The notes: generated from the letters alone by a model not told the origin. Counted from the stretch's first letter, positions 1-10,322 are shown. The stretch is 47,173 nt of DNA from Paracoccaceae bacterium (GCA_027486345.1 JAIXPH010000027.1:1-47173), one strand, 5' to 3'. Program-made: numbers and translations.

Positions 1-52
1 AGGGTTGAAGACGGGCCATCTGCACGTCGGTCAGCCAGAAAAGGTTGCTCAT
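1..52 (-). CDS. IS5-family transposase, N-terminal 17 residues only
   Basis: The minus strand from 52 reads MSNLFWLTDVQMARLQP and runs off the window. This is the characteristic start of IS5/IS427-type DDE transposases common in Rhodobacteraceae, which usually begin with MSNLFWLTD and continue as PFFPKSHGKPRVD. A Shine-Dalgarno AAGGAG sits 8 bases upstream. The gene points away from the kinase at 284, so its promoter region lies between them. Whether the full transposase is intact cannot be seen. Confidence 0.75.
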   Translation of the reverse strand, partial: MSNLFWLTDVQMARLQP

Positions 53-116
53 TGATCGGTCTCCTTGCGGAGGCTGAATCATGCCGCAACAGCAAGATCA
101 ATAGGTCCTGACCCTA
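1..116 (-). mobile_element. End of an IS5-family insertion sequence (partial)
   Basis: The left edge holds the 5' end of a transposase gene on the minus strand plus its leader. The leader carries a strong ribosome binding site (AAGGAG on the minus strand, positions 61-66) 8 bases before the start. The element's outer end probably lies near 100-116, around the stretch GGTCCTGACCCTAG; I infer this from where element-like sequence stops, because the other terminus is outside the window and no target duplication can be seen. The rest of the element lies to the left. Confidence 0.65.
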
Positions 117-283
117 GGCAATCCCGATATTAGCCGTCCCTGTGCAGGTCTATGTGTCAACTCACACCCCGCGCTGCGTCAGGGAGAGCACGTTGGCCTT
201 GCATTTTGACACTGTCCTAAAGGGTGTCTTTCATTTTCCGCGCCTATGTTCCTTTATCCGAAGCGTGGGAAGGGGTTCTTGTT

Positions 284-2860
284 GTGATCGTTCGGGTACC
301 CAAATCGCTGCACGGCACGGCGCCCGACATCGGAGAGTCGGGTGAAAGCTATGTGTTGCGCGATTTCGAACGCTCGCGCATTGCGGCGATCCGGGAGGCC
401 ATCGCCGAAAACCCGGCACTCGCGACGCTGTTCTATGTGGCGGCCGTGGCGCTGTGGACCGGGCTCTTGTCCGCGGGGGCGGGGCTGCATGGCGATCCGC
501 GGCTGGCGGTCAACCTGACCCCGCATGTGGCGCATTACACCATCATCCTCGGCTTCTTCCTCTATCCGCTGCGGCTGATCTGGATTCCCTTCCTCGTCTA
601 TCTGGCGACGTTCCTTTACCCGTTCTACCAGCCCTTTTCGGCTGCCATCGCCTGGCATGACCTGCCCGGAATGACGCCGGGGCTGGTGGGGATGCTGTTT
701 CTCATCCACCTCGTCGGCGGGTTGCTGACGGGGCTGCTGTATCGCATGGTCTATGCCACCGGGCGGGGTCGGATGCGGCCGCATTCACTGGACCTCTTCA
801 TCAGTTTCAGCGGGTACTTCATCTTTGCCGCGATGTGCCTTTTGCATTGGGCGGCAATGGTGCGGCTGGCGGCCACACTGCCGGTCGAGCACCGGGCGCT
901 TTACGGCTTTAGCGATGATTACACGGTGCTGGCGATCAAGCGCATCCTGCGTGGCAGTGTCGTGGTGTCGGTCTTCCTGCTCGCGGCGGTCGAATCACCT
1001 CGTGCCGGGCAGCTCTTGCGGACCGTGGGGCTGGCGCTGATCTTTCCGTTGATGGTGCCCTTGCAGGCCGCCGGGATCGGGCTTTACGCGCAGATCGATG
1101 TGATCATCGTCGCGCTGGTCGTGGTCCTGACCAATCCGGTGGGGGTCGGGGTCCATGCCTGCATCTTTGGCGTCGCCGCCTATGCCGCCCTGACTGGTGA
1201 ATTCCTGAACGACACAGCGGCGCTGTCCCCGGCCGAAGGAATGCTCTCGGCCTATTCGCTGATCGGGCTTACCCTCGTGACCTTCACCATGGTGCTCAAG
1301 GGGCAAGGCGACCATCTGATCAAGGAAAAGGACGGCGCGATCCTGAAGCTGGACCGCGCCCGGGATTTCGCCGGGGTCGGTCTTTTCGCGGTCAACCACG
1401 ACACGGGCCGATTCCGTCTGGACGAGGCGGCGCAGCGCATGCTGGGCCTGCCGTCGGATGGCCCCATCTCGGTGCTGGAGGCGACCTTCATGCCCGCCGA
1501 TGGAAGCGCGCTTTCGGCGGCCCTTCATGCCGCGCGGGGCGAGGCGCGGGCGCTGGAACTGCACATGGCCTCGGCTGCCGGGGCGGCGAATGTGCTGCGC
1601 TGTTACCTCTGGACCGAACGCACGCCCAGCGGTGAAACTGCCGCCTATGGCATCCTGCTGGACATGACAGAGGCCAAGGACCGCGAAGCCCAGTTGCGCG
1701 ACGCTCTGGACCAGTTGTCGCGGCGCGAGGAAAAGCAGCGGCAGTTGTTCTCGATCATCTCGCATGAACTGCGGACCCCGGCCTCTGTCATCTCGCTTCT
1801 GACCGACGAATTGGGCGAGGGCACGGATGGCGCGCGCCTGCATCGCAAGTTCCGCGAGGCGACGGACCAGTTGTTGTCGGTGCTCGACGACATGCGCCAG
1901 GCAGTGAACCCGGAAAAGAACCTGCCGGTGAAGCTGGTGCCCTATATCCCCGCCGATCTGGCCGAAAGCGTGCGCGCCGCAAATGAAGTGCCAGCCCGTG
2001 CCAAAGGCATTGCCGTCGGGCTGGATCTGGGGGCCGGGGCGGCGCAGGCCCGGATCGGCGATGTGGTCCGGGTGCGGCAGGCGTTGAACAATCTGGTCCG
2101 CAATGCCGTGATCCATAGCGGCGGGCGGTCCATCGTGATCCGCTGGCGCGCGGCGGAACCGATGGCAGAGTTCATGCCCACCTCCGAATGGCAGATCATC
2201 GACGATGGTGTGGGCATTCCGGATGCCGATGTGGCCCGCCTGTTCGAACCCTTTGAACGGGGCGGGGCGGACCCGCGCAAGACCCCCGATGGCAGCGGTC
2301 TGGGGCTCTATATCGCCCGCGCCTCGGTGCAGATGCTGGGCGGAACGCTGGATCATTTCCGTCCCGATGGGGGCGGTGCGGGCTATGTCATCCGCCTGCC
2401 CGAAGCGCATGCCACCGAGGGGCAGATCCAGACCGCCGCCGCGACTGCGGCCGTGTGGACCAAAGGGACCGCGGCGGACCGGGCGTGGAGCGTCCTCTTG
2501 GCCGAAGACAATGTGCTGGTGGCCGAAATCACCCGCGCGCGGCTGGAAAAGGTCAACGCGGTGGTCCATCACGCCGCAGACGGCCGCGCCGCGCTGCAAA
2601 TGGCGCTGGCGATCCAGCCGGATGTCATCATCACCGATCTGTTCATGCCGGAAATGGATGGCGATGACCTGATACGCGCCCTGCGCGCCGCGGGGCTGGA
2701 CCGCCCGGTGATCGGGGTCACCGCCGCCGTCGTGGGCGAGGAGATGGACCGTTTCCGGCGGGCGGGCGCGAATGTTGTGATGCGCAAGCCGCTCGATTTC
2801 GAACGGCTGCGCGGTTATCTGCGCGACGGCTTTCCGGCGGCTGCGCCGACGGACGGGTAA
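284..2860 (+). CDS. Membrane-bound hybrid histidine kinase / response regulator
   Basis: An orphan two-component hybrid sensor of 858 residues. The N-terminal third carries seven to nine hydrophobic segments (about residues 45-345) and looks like the sensory membrane domain. A PAS-like linker (about 370-465) is followed by a HisKA domain with the phospho-accepting His near residue 494 ([10 protein letters not shown]). The ATPase domain follows: N box [13 protein letters not shown] near 602, G1 DDGVGIPD, G2 [12 protein letters not shown]-terminal receiver has its phospho-acceptor Asp near 785 ([13 protein letters not shown]), the conserved Thr (GVTA) and Lys (MRKP). No Hpt domain or separate regulator is adjacent, so the output is unknown. 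I chose the GTG at 284 because GGAAGGGG lies 10 bases upstream; an in-frame GTG at 224 would add 20 residues with a poor leader. Confidence 0.85.
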   Translation: MIVRVPKSLHGTAPDIGESGESYVLRDFERSRIAAIREAIAENPALATLFYVAAVALWTGLLSAGAGLHGDPRLAVNLTPHVAHYTIILGFFLYPLRLIWIPFLVYLATFLYPFYQPFSAAIAWHDLPGMTPGLVGMLFLIHLVGGLLTGLLYRMVYATGRGRMRPHSLDLFISFSGYFIFAAMCLLHWAAMVRLAATLPVEHRALYGFSDDYTVLAIKRILRGSVVVSVFLLAAVESPRAGQLLRTVGLALIFPLMVPLQAAGIGLYAQIDVIIVALVVVLTNPVGVGVHACIFGVAAYAALTGEFLNDTAALSPAEGMLSAYSLIGLTLVTFTMVLKGQGDHLIKEKDGAILKLDRARDFAGVGLFAVNHDTGRFRLDEAAQRMLGLPSDGPISVLEATFMPADGSALSAALHAARGEARALELHMASAAGAANVLRCYLWTERTPSGETAAYGILLDMTEAKDREAQLRDALDQLSRREEKQRQLFSIISHELRTPASVISLLTDELGEGTDGARLHRKFREATDQLLSVLDDMRQAVNPEKNLPVKLVPYIPADLAESVRAANEVPARAKGIAVGLDLGAGAAQARIGDVVRVRQALNNLVRNAVIHSGGRSIVIRWRAAEPMAEFMPTSEWQIIDDGVGIPDADVARLFEPFERGGADPRKTPDGSGLGLYIARASVQMLGGTLDHFRPDGGGAGYVIRLPEAHATEGQIQTAAATAAVWTKGTAADRAWSVLLAEDNVLVAEITRARLEKVNAVVHHAADGRAALQMALAIQPDVIITDLFMPEMDGDDLIRALRAAGLDRPVIGVTAAVVGEEMDRFRRAGANVVMRKPLDFERLRGYLRDGFPAAAPTDG

Positions 2861-2864
2861 GCCG

Positions 2865-3119
2865 TCACTTCGTGGCGGCGATCGCGGCTTCCAGGGCGGC
2901 GATGCGGGCGGACAGGGCCGCATTCTCTTCGCGGGCACGGGTCGCCATGGCGCGGACGGCGTCAAACTCCTCGCGCGTGACGAAGTCGCGGTCGGCCATC
3001 CAGCGGTCCACGAAGCCCTTCATCGCCGTCTCGGCCTCGGTCTTGGCCCCCTGGGCCACGCCCATCGCATTGGTCATCAACTGAGACATGTCGTCAAAGA
3101 ACTTGTTGCGGGTCTGCAT
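2865..3119 (-). CDS. ubiK: UbiK-type accessory factor (BMFP domain, YqiC family)
   Basis: An 84-residue protein of the YqiC/UbiK family (formerly DUF526), whose Escherichia coli and Salmonella members assist aerobic ubiquinone synthesis and form coiled-coil trimers with membrane-fusogenic activity. The N-terminal half contains the short amphipathic stretch [20 protein letters not shown]. The C-terminal half is an alanine- and glutamate-rich coiled coil ([19 protein letters not shown]). Size and layout match the family. It stands alone, converging on the hybrid kinase with 4 bases between the two stop codons and divergent from lgt. The role in ubiquinone synthesis is inferred from the family only. 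Confidence 0.8.
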   Translation of the reverse strand: MQTRNKFFDDMSQLMTNAMGVAQGAKTEAETAMKGFVDRWMADRDFVTREEFDAVRAMATRAREENAALSARIAALEAAIAATK

Positions 3120-3257
3120 TGGCGCGATCCTTTCGGCTTTGGTCCATATATGGCCCCTGTGCCACGCTTCACAAGTCCGCAAGCCGTCGCAGGGCAGAGG
3201 TTGACTTGCGCGCCGACAGCCCGGACAACCGGGCCAAACGCGCGAGGTCTGGTTGCC

Positions 3258-4136
3258 ATGTCCTACATCCCCTTTCCCAACATGTCGCCAGAGCTGTTTT
3301 CCATCGACATCGGCGGCTTTCATCTGGCGCTGCGCTGGTATGCGCTGGCCTATATCGCCGGGCTGCTGATCGGCTGGAAGCTGGTGGAGCGCATGGTGAA
3401 GACCCCGCGCCTGTGGCCCGGCCCCGCCCCGATGACCCCCGAACAGGTGGAGCGTCTGCTGACGGCGGTGATCCTTGGCGTGATCGTCGGCGGGCGGTTG
3501 GGGTTCGTGCTGTTCTATCAGCCGGGCTACTATCTGGAGAACCCGTCGCATTTGCTGCGCGTATGGGAGGGGGGGATGTCCTTCCACGGTGGCTTCCTTG
3601 GCGTCGTTGCCGCCGGGGTCTGGTTCTGCCGCCGCGAAAAGGTGCCGATGCTGCCCGTGGGGGACCTGATGGCCACGGTTGCGCCCATCGGCATCTTCTT
3701 CGGCCGCTTGGCCAATTTCGTGAATGCCGAGTTGTGGGGCCGACCCACCACCCTGCCCTGGGGCGTGGCCTTCCCCGGTGATGCGGCACAGTTTTGCCCC
3801 GGCGTGGTGGGCGTCTGTGCCCGCCATCCCAGCCAGCTTTACGAGGCCGCGCTGGAGGGGGTGCTGCTGTTCATCGTGATCGCGGTCATGGTCTGGCGGC
3901 GGGGCTGGTTCCTCTGGCCGGGTCGGGTGGCGGGGCTGTTCTTTGCGGGTTACGGCGCTGCGCGGTTCTTCGTCGAGTTTTTCCGCCAGCCTGACCCGCA
4001 ATTCATCACCGAGGGCAATCCCTTGGGTCTGGCTTTGCACGTCGCGGGCTATGGCCTGACGATGGGGCAAATCCTGTCGCTCCCGATGATCGTCGCCGGG
4101 GTGTGGTTCATCACACGGGCGCGGCGCGCGGCATGA
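3258..4136 (+). CDS. lgt: Prolipoprotein diacylglyceryl transferase
   Basis: Inner-membrane enzyme that transfers diacylglyceryl from phosphatidylglycerol to the lipobox cysteine of prolipoproteins, the first step of lipoprotein maturation. The product has 292 residues and several membrane segments. It shows the family hallmarks MSFHGGFLG (the conserved histidine near residue 109), the Lgt signature [16 protein letters not shown], and HPSQLYEA. The ATG at 3258 starts [14 protein letters not shown], as in relatives, and is preceded by GAGGT at 3244-3248; the reading frame continues upstream to 3150 but that part is not family-like. The stop codon overlaps the start of the next gene (ATGA), so the two are probably translationally coupled. 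Confidence 0.95.
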   Translation: MSYIPFPNMSPELFSIDIGGFHLALRWYALAYIAGLLIGWKLVERMVKTPRLWPGPAPMTPEQVERLLTAVILGVIVGGRLGFVLFYQPGYYLENPSHLLRVWEGGMSFHGGFLGVVAAGVWFCRREKVPMLPVGDLMATVAPIGIFFGRLANFVNAELWGRPTTLPWGVAFPGDAAQFCPGVVGVCARHPSQLYEAALEGVLLFIVIAVMVWRRGWFLWPGRVAGLFFAGYGAARFFVEFFRQPDPQFITEGNPLGLALHVAGYGLTMGQILSLPMIVAGVWFITRARRAA

Positions 4137-5191
4137 GGGCGCTGGCCGATCTTCTGACCGCCCGCATCGCGGCAACGGGGCCGATCACTTTGGCCGACTA
4201 CATGGCCGATTGCCTGCTGCATCCCCAGCATGGCTATTACGCCACCCGCGATCCCTTTGGTGCGGGCGGGGATTTCACCACCGCGCCCGAGATCAGCCAG
4301 ATGTTCGGCGAATTGCTGGGCCTGTCCCTTGCGCAAGCATGGCTGGATCATGGCTCGCCCGCCTTCACGCTGGCCGAACTCGGCCCCGGTCGCGGCACGT
4401 TGATGGCTGATGTGCTGCGGGCCACGCGCGGGGTGCCGGGGTTTCACGCCGCCGCAAAGGTGCATCTGGTTGAGGCATCGGCCACCCTGCGCAGGGTGCA
4501 GCGCCAGACGCTGGGCGATCATCCGGTCATCTGGGCCGAGGAGGTCACCGCCCTGCCCGATGACGCGCCGCTGTTCCTGCTGGCGAACGAGTTTTTCGAT
4601 GCCCTGCCGATCCGCCAGTTCACCCGCCAAGGCCAAGGATGGGCTGAAACCATGGTGGGCCTGCGCGACGGGCGGTTGACCCTTGGCCGCAGTGCCCCTG
4701 CTCCCTTGGCCGCGCTGGCGCATCGGCTGGCGGATACGCGGGAGGGCGATGTGGTGGAAACCTGCCCCTCTGCCCTGCCGATCATGGCCGCCATCGGCGC
4801 GCGGATCGCGCGCAACGGGGGTGCCGCGATCATCGTGGACTATGGCGACTGGCAGTCTTTGGGAGACACGTTTCAGGCGCTCAAGGACCACCGCTTTGCC
4901 GATCCGCTCGCCGCGCCGGGCGAAGCGGACCTGACCGCCCATGTCGATTTCGCGGCCCTCGCCGCCGCCGCAACCCCGGCCCGCGCCAGCCAGATGATGA
5001 CGCAAGGGGCCTTGCTGGAGCGTCTGGGAATCGCCGCCCGCAGCGCACGACTGGCGCAGTCCTTGACCGGCGCGCGACGGGATGCACATCTGGCGGCCAC
5101 TCGGCGCTTGACCGACCCGGCAGAAATGGGTTCGCTGTTCAAGGCGCTGGCGCTGTATCGTGACACCCCTCCTGCCGGATTTGACCCGTGA
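4133..5191 (+). CDS. Class I SAM-dependent methyltransferase of the MidA/NDUFAF7 family
   Basis: A 352-residue protein of the DUF185 family, which in mitochondria (NDUFAF7/MidA) methylates an arginine of a complex I subunit during assembly. The SAM-binding motif I, ELGPGRGT, is at residues 82-89. The N terminus has the family pattern [21 protein letters not shown], shortened here as [10 protein letters not shown]...HPQHGYY, followed by [16 protein letters not shown]. The middle carries [11 protein letters not shown]. It overlaps lgt by 4 bases (ATGA) and abuts pgeF with TGATG, giving a compact lgt-midA-pgeF unit. The bacterial substrate is not established, so complex I is only a suggestion. 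Confidence 0.88.
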   Translation: MRALADLLTARIAATGPITLADYMADCLLHPQHGYYATRDPFGAGGDFTTAPEISQMFGELLGLSLAQAWLDHGSPAFTLAELGPGRGTLMADVLRATRGVPGFHAAAKVHLVEASATLRRVQRQTLGDHPVIWAEEVTALPDDAPLFLLANEFFDALPIRQFTRQGQGWAETMVGLRDGRLTLGRSAPAPLAALAHRLADTREGDVVETCPSALPIMAAIGARIARNGGAAIIVDYGDWQSLGDTFQALKDHRFADPLAAPGEADLTAHVDFAALAAAATPARASQMMTQGALLERLGIAARSARLAQSLTGARRDAHLAATRRLTDPAEMGSLFKALALYRDTPPAGFDP

Positions 5192-5940
5192 TGCTGGAAA
5201 TCCTGACCTCTGACGCCCTTCCCGTCCGGCACGGGTTCTTCACCCGCAAGGGGGGCGCGTCCTCGGGCATCTTTTCGGGGCTGAACTGCGGCACCGGATC
5301 CTCTGACCTTGCCGAGGCGGTGCAGATCAACCGCACCCGCGTGGCCGAGGCGATGGGGCTGACCCTGGCCGAACTGGTGACGGTGCATCAGGTGCATTCG
5401 CCCGATGTGTTAACGGTGACCGCAGCCACGGATGCCCGTGCCACGGCGGATGCGATGGTGACGGCGACCCGCGGTCTGGCCCTGGGCATCCTGACGGCGG
5501 ATTGCCAGCCCGTGCTGTTTTCCGACCCCGTGGCCGGAGTCATCGGGGCCGCCCATGCCGGATGGCGCGGCACCCGCGACGGCGTGCTTGAGGCGACCGT
5601 TGCGGCGATGGTCGCCCTTGGCGCGACGGCGGGGAACATCCGCGCGGTGATCGGGCCCACGATCTCGCAAGCCGCCTATGAGGTGGGACCCGAGTTCTTT
5701 GAGTCCTTCACCGACGACGACCGCGACAACGCCCGCTTCTTTGCCCAAGGCAAGGGCGACCGCATGCTGTTCGACCTGCCCGCCTTTGGCCTGTCGCGCC
5801 TGCGTGCCGCCGGGGTGGGCCATGCCGAATGGACGCGGCATTGCACCTATGCCGACCCGGAGCGATTCTTTTCCTTCCGCCGCACGACCCATCTGCGCGA
5901 GGCGGATTACGGGCGGCTGATCTCGGTCATCCGGTTGTGA
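5191..5940 (+). CDS. pgeF: Peptidoglycan editing factor PgeF (YfiH/LACC1 family)
   Basis: A 249-residue member of the family once called polyphenol oxidase or laccase-domain protein; the E. coli member removes wrongly incorporated amino acids from UDP-MurNAc peptide precursors. The metal-binding residues are visible: H69 in VHQVHSPDV, C105 in TADCQPVLF and H122 in AAHAGWRG. The conserved GPTISQAAYEVG follows. I start at the ATG at 5191, which shares one base with the upstream stop (TGATG); a GTG at 5188 immediately before it would add one residue. It is the last gene of the lgt unit. A small hairpin (5956-5961 with 5966-5971) lies 16 bases after the stop but has no T run. Confidence 0.9.
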   Translation: MLEILTSDALPVRHGFFTRKGGASSGIFSGLNCGTGSSDLAEAVQINRTRVAEAMGLTLAELVTVHQVHSPDVLTVTAATDARATADAMVTATRGLALGILTADCQPVLFSDPVAGVIGAAHAGWRGTRDGVLEATVAAMVALGATAGNIRAVIGPTISQAAYEVGPEFFESFTDDDRDNARFFAQGKGDRMLFDLPAFGLSRLRAAGVGHAEWTRHCTYADPERFFSFRRTTHLREADYGRLISVIRL

Positions 5941-6203
5941 TACAGCCCTGAATTGCGCCGCGATTGCGGCGGCCCAGACCTTCGAATGGGTCCGCTCCCG
6001 GCTTTTTGCCAAGGTCTGACCACAAGATACGGTGGCCCCCGACCCCGTTGGCCGAAACCTCGTGTTAATCTTTTTCGGAGATGCTGCGGGGGCGGGGCCA
6101 GAAATTGTCCAGATTGCCGCCCAAACCCCGCCGCATTGCTGCGCGATGGTGATCCCATCACGGCAACTGTGCCGAACCCGGTTTTAGGAATAGGGGACCG
6201 ACC

Positions 6204-6359
6204 ATGAAGAAAGACCGCCGCTGGCTGAAATCCATGCTCGCCGCCAGCCACGAACCGCAGATCGGCCTGCCGTTTCAGCGCGGACAGCGCCGCCGCCCGG
6301 AAGCGACCAAGATCGACCTGCGCGTCGCGATGAAACCACGGGCGATGGCCGCGCGCTGA
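6204..6359 (+). CDS. Small basic protein of 51 residues, unknown function
   Basis: The frame encodes 51 residues starting MKKDRRWLKSMLAAS and ending RVAMKPRAMAAR. It is rich in arginine and lysine. The start is preceded by GGGGA at 6193-6197 and the stop is followed by a clear hairpin at 6392-6419, so the gene has its own translation signal and probable terminator. I recall similar short MK.DRRWLKS proteins annotated as hypothetical in Rhodobacteraceae, but cannot confirm this here. No function is known; the charge suggests binding to nucleic acid or the ribosome, which is only a guess. The 263 bases upstream, after pgeF, presumably hold its promoter; I saw no convincing -35/-10 pair. Confidence 0.65.
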   Translation: MKKDRRWLKSMLAASHEPQIGLPFQRGQRRRPEATKIDLRVAMKPRAMAAR

Positions 6360-6391
6360 CCTGACGCGGCGATACGACCTGAGACAGACCC

Positions 6392-6419
6392 AAGGGGTCG
6401 GGCATCAACCCGGCCCCTT
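6392..6419 (+). terminator. Probable terminator after the 51-residue gene
   Basis: An 11-bp stem (AAGGGGTCGGG with CCCGGCCCCTT, one T-G wobble) closes a six-base loop, 33 bases after the stop codon. The run of T after the stem is short (TTCTGC), so termination may be weak or factor-assisted. Confidence 0.5.
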
Positions 6420-6537
6420 CTGCATGTCCGGGGCACGCGATTCGCCTCATGTCGCGACGGATTGGGCCTGCCGCCATGACAATCCTGCCCGACACCGCCG
6501 GATCGTCACCGAGTTCATCGCCAATTCCGACAGCATT

Positions 6538-6566
6538 TTGACAAAGCGCCACGATTGCGCCATATT
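6538..6566 (+). promoter_or_regulatory. Strong sigma-70 type promoter
   Basis: A perfect -35 box TTGACA (6538-6543) is separated by exactly 17 bases from CATATT (6561-6566), which predicts transcription starting near 6572-6574. No annotated gene on the plus strand follows until trxB at 7416, and a rho-independent terminator lies at 6646-6698, so this promoter appears to drive a short independent transcript. Confidence 0.6.
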
Positions 6567-6572
6567 CAGATC

Positions 6573-6698
6573 ATGGTCGATCCGCAGCGACCATGCTGGA
6601 TGTATGGTCCCGGCATGGCAAAGGGCGGATTGGATTTGCTCTGACAAGCGGCCCCCGGTGTGACCCTCTGCACACCACAAAGGGGCCGCTTTTCCTTT
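6573..6698 (+). ncRNA. Candidate small RNA or leaderless micro-ORF transcript
   Basis: A unit of about 125 bases runs from the predicted start of the promoter at 6538-6566 to a strong terminator. Its 5' end can fold as a perfect 7-bp hairpin (6573-6579 with 6588-6594). The same bases start a 23-codon frame beginning MVDPQRPCWMYG with its ATG at the predicted first nucleotide and its stop at 6642-6644, directly before the terminator stem. It could therefore be a regulatory RNA, or a leaderless mRNA for a micro-protein, or both. The neighbour on the other strand is an Lrp-type regulator gene. No known RNA family was recognised. Confidence 0.45.
6646..6698 (+). terminator. Rho-independent terminator of the candidate small RNA
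   Basis: Outer stem AAGCGGCCCC (6646-6655) pairs with GGGGCCGCTT (6682-6691); an inner stem GGTGTG (6657-6662) pairs with CACACC (6671-6676). The T-rich tail TTTTCCTTT follows on the plus strand only, so it terminates plus-strand transcription. It also lies 11 bases beyond the end of the Lrp-type gene, but the minus-strand side has no T run. Confidence 0.75.
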
Positions 6699-6708
6699 GG
6701 CGCAGACC

Positions 6709-7209
6709 TTAGGCCAGTTTGGCCAACCGCGATTCCAGCACGTCAAAGGGCACGCCGGGTTGATCCTTGGCGCAGCGGATCACAAGGCTGGTCTTGACGG
6801 TGGCCACGTTCTCGGCCTTCAACAGCTCTCCGGTCAGAAAGCTTTGAAAGCTGGACAGATCCGGGGCCACGCATTTCAGGATGAAGTCGATCTCGCCGTT
6901 CAGCATGTGGCATTCGCGGACCAGGGGCCAATCGCGGCAGCGCTGTTCAAAGGTGGCCAGATCCGCCTCGGCCTGACTTTGCAGGCGCACCATGGCGAAG
7001 ACCTGCACCTCAAAGCCCAGCTCGCGGCTGTCGATGTCGGCGTGGTAGCCCTTGATGTATCCGGCCTCTTCCAGCGTGCGCACGCGGCGCAGACACGGTG
7101 GCGCACTGATGCCCACCCGCTTGGCCAATTCCACATTGGTCATGCGCCCATCGGCCTGCAATTCGGCCAGAATGTGACGGTCGATTGGATCGAGTTTCGA
7201 GCCGGCCAT
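6709..7209 (-). CDS. Lrp/AsnC-family transcriptional regulator
   Basis: A 166-residue protein with the standard Lrp layout: an N-terminal helix-turn-helix (about residues 7-50, LDPIDRHILAELQADGR then NVELAKRVGISAPPCLRRV) and a C-terminal RAM ligand-binding and oligomerisation domain (about 70-150). Lrp-type proteins form dimers to hexadecamers and respond to amino acids. The gene is divergent from trxB across a 206-base gap containing phased GCGCAA motifs that may be its operators. The effector and target genes cannot be told from sequence; feast/famine control of amino-acid metabolism is the family theme. Confidence 0.93.
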   Translation of the reverse strand: MAGSKLDPIDRHILAELQADGRMTNVELAKRVGISAPPCLRRVRTLEEAGYIKGYHADIDSRELGFEVQVFAMVRLQSQAEADLATFEQRCRDWPLVRECHMLNGEIDFILKCVAPDLSSFQSFLTGELLKAENVATVKTSLVIRCAKDQPGVPFDVLESRLAKLA

Positions 7210-7273
7210 GATATCCCCTTTGCCCGGCGGTCTGACCCCGGTTTCGGGTCTATCTAGGCACGCAACCGCGCTG

Positions 7274-8357
<1,084 letters not shown>

Positions 8358-8365
8358 CCCCTGTT

Positions 8366-8416
8366 GACCGGTCCGCCATCGCGGGCCGGTCCGTCCGCCG
8401 GAAAAGACCTTTCCGG
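8366..8416. repeat. Two hairpins downstream of trxB
   Basis: GACCGG (8366-8371) pairs with CCGGTC (8386-8391), and CCGGAAA (8398-8404) pairs with TTTCCGG (8410-8416) across a 5-base loop. Neither is followed by a good T run. They may protect or end the trxB transcript. The remaining 175 bases before sat-cysC hold a possible -10 box (CATAAT near 8487-8492) and a GGGGC/GCCCC hairpin at 8522-8536; I recognised no riboswitch there. Confidence 0.45.
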
Positions 8417-8591
8417 CAGCGCGGCGCGCAGGCAGACAATTTCCCGCGCGGCCCCAAAAACGCAGCATTTCCGCCCTTTTTCCGCTGCATAATTCCGAGA
8501 TTGCTGGAAATCTGTTCCCAAGGGGCGTAAAGCCCCGCGCAACGGCGGCACCCTCGCTGCCATCGCGCATTTCTTGCCCAGAGGCCCAGAT

Positions 8592-10298
8592 ATGACCATT
8601 GCCAACCACGCCCCGATCCCGGAGCTGTATGTTTCCTCGGACTCCGCCCAGAAGCTGAAACTTCAGGCGGCGAGCCTGCCGTCCTGGGACCTGACCGCGC
8701 GTCAGGTCTGCGATCTGGAACTGCTGATGAACGGCGGGTTCTTCCCGCTGAAGGGCTTCCAGTCCGAAGAAGATTACAACGGCACGGTCGAAAACATGCG
8801 CACCGCCGATGGCACGCTGTGGCCGATCCCGGTGACGCTGGATGTGTCGGAAAAGTTTGCCGAGGGCGTCGCCCCCGGTCAGGACATTGCCCTGCGCGAT
8901 CAGGAAGGCGTGATCCTCGCCATCCTGTCGATCACCGACAAATGGGTGCCGAACAAGGCGAATGAGGCGGCAAAGGTCTTTGGTGCCGATGATCTGGCGC
9001 ATCCGGCGGTGAACTACCTGCACAATGTGGCTGGCCCCGTCTATCTGGGCGGCCCGATCACCGGCATCCAGCAGCCGGTGCACTATGACTTCAAGGCCCG
9101 CCGCGACACGCCGAACGAACTCCGTGCGTTTTTCCGCAAGATGGGCTGGCGCCGGATCGTGGCCTTCCAGACCCGCAACCCGCTGCACCGCGCGCATCAG
9201 GAACTGACCTTCCGCGCCGCGAAAGAGGCAGAGGCGAACCTGCTGATCCATCCCGTCGTCGGCATGACCAAGCCGGGCGATGTGGACCACTTCACCCGCG
9301 TGCGCTGCTATGAGGCAGTGTTGGATCAATACCCGGCCTCGACCACGCATCTCTCGCTGCTCAATCTGGCGATGCGCATGGGCGGCCCGCGTGAAGCGCT
9401 GTGGCATGCCATCATCCGCAAGAATCACGGCCTGACCCATTTCATCGTCGGGCGTGACCATGCAGGGCCGGGCAAGAACAGCGCTGGGCAGGATTTCTAC
9501 GACCCCTACGCCGCACAGACGCTGGTGGCAGAGCATCAAAAAGAAATCGGCATCGAAATGGTCGATTTCAAACAGATGGTCTATGTGCAGGAAAAGGCAC
9601 AGTATTACCCCGTGGACGAAGTCCCGGCAGGATCGACCGTGCTGGATATCTCGGGCACCGAACTGCGCCGCCGCCTGCGCGAAGGGCTGGAGATTCCGGA
9701 TTGGTTCAGCTTCCCTCAGGTCGTGCAGGAACTGCGCCGGACCTCGCCGCCGCGCGCCAAGCAGGGCTTTACGGTGTTCTTCACCGGGCTGTCCGGGTCG
9801 GGCAAATCCACCATCGCCAATGCGCTGATGGTCAAGCTGATGGAAATGGGTGGCCGTCCGGTGACGCTCTTGGACGGTGACGTGGTGCGCAAGCATCTGT
9901 CGTCGGAGCTGGGGTTCAGCAAGGAACACCGCGACATCAACATCAAGCGCATCGGCTATGTGGCGTCGGAAATCACTAAGAACGGCGGCATCGCCATCTG
10001 CGCGCCGATCGCCCCCTACACCGCCACCCGCCGCGCGGTGCGTGAGATGATCGAAGCCTACGGCGCCTTCATCGAGGTGCACGTGGCCACCAGCATCGAA
10101 GAATGCGAACGCCGCGACCGCAAGGGCCTGTACAAGCTGGCCCGTGAAGGCAAGATCAAGGAATTCACCGGCATTTCAGACCCCTATGAGGCCCCCACCA
10201 AGGCCGAGTTGGTGGTCAACACCGAAGGCGCAGAGGTGGACTATTGCGCGCAACAGGTGATCCTGAAGCTGGAAAGTATGGGCCTGATCAAGGGTTGA
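8592..10298 (+). CDS. Bifunctional sulfate adenylyltransferase / adenylylsulfate kinase
   Basis: A 568-residue fusion catalysing both steps of sulfate activation: ATP sulfurylase makes APS, and APS kinase makes PAPS for assimilatory reduction. The sulfurylase domain spans about residues 1-385, with its nucleotide-binding QTRNPLHRAH at 193-202 and the GRDHAGPGK motif near 290. The APS kinase domain follows, with the P-loop GLSGSGKS at 399-406 and DGDVVRKHLSSELGFS after it. Both active sites look intact, unlike fungal sulfurylases whose kinase-like domain is only regulatory. The ATG at 8592 starts MTIANHAPIPELY; a longer frame exists upstream. The gene stands alone and ends at the bidirectional terminator at 10323. 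Confidence 0.93.
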   Translation: MTIANHAPIPELYVSSDSAQKLKLQAASLPSWDLTARQVCDLELLMNGGFFPLKGFQSEEDYNGTVENMRTADGTLWPIPVTLDVSEKFAEGVAPGQDIALRDQEGVILAILSITDKWVPNKANEAAKVFGADDLAHPAVNYLHNVAGPVYLGGPITGIQQPVHYDFKARRDTPNELRAFFRKMGWRRIVAFQTRNPLHRAHQELTFRAAKEAEANLLIHPVVGMTKPGDVDHFTRVRCYEAVLDQYPASTTHLSLLNLAMRMGGPREALWHAIIRKNHGLTHFIVGRDHAGPGKNSAGQDFYDPYAAQTLVAEHQKEIGIEMVDFKQMVYVQEKAQYYPVDEVPAGSTVLDISGTELRRRLREGLEIPDWFSFPQVVQELRRTSPPRAKQGFTVFFTGLSGSGKSTIANALMVKLMEMGGRPVTLLDGDVVRKHLSSELGFSKEHRDINIKRIGYVASEITKNGGIAICAPIAPYTATRRAVREMIEAYGAFIEVHVATSIEECERRDRKGLYKLAREGKIKEFTGISDPYEAPTKAELVVNTEGAEVDYCAQQVILKLESMGLIKG

Positions 10299-10322
10299 AC
10301 TGGCCGGATAGAATAACAAAAG

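Noticed and set aside
6424..6663. A 79-codon plus-strand frame over the small RNA region
   Set aside because: No ribosome binding site, no family resemblance, and it starts upstream of the strong promoter and runs into the terminator stem.
8417..8591. SAM-type or other riboswitch before sat-cysC
   Set aside because: A GGGGC/GCCCC hairpin is present at 8522-8536, but I could not match the conserved core of any SAM, SAH or cysteine-linked riboswitch.
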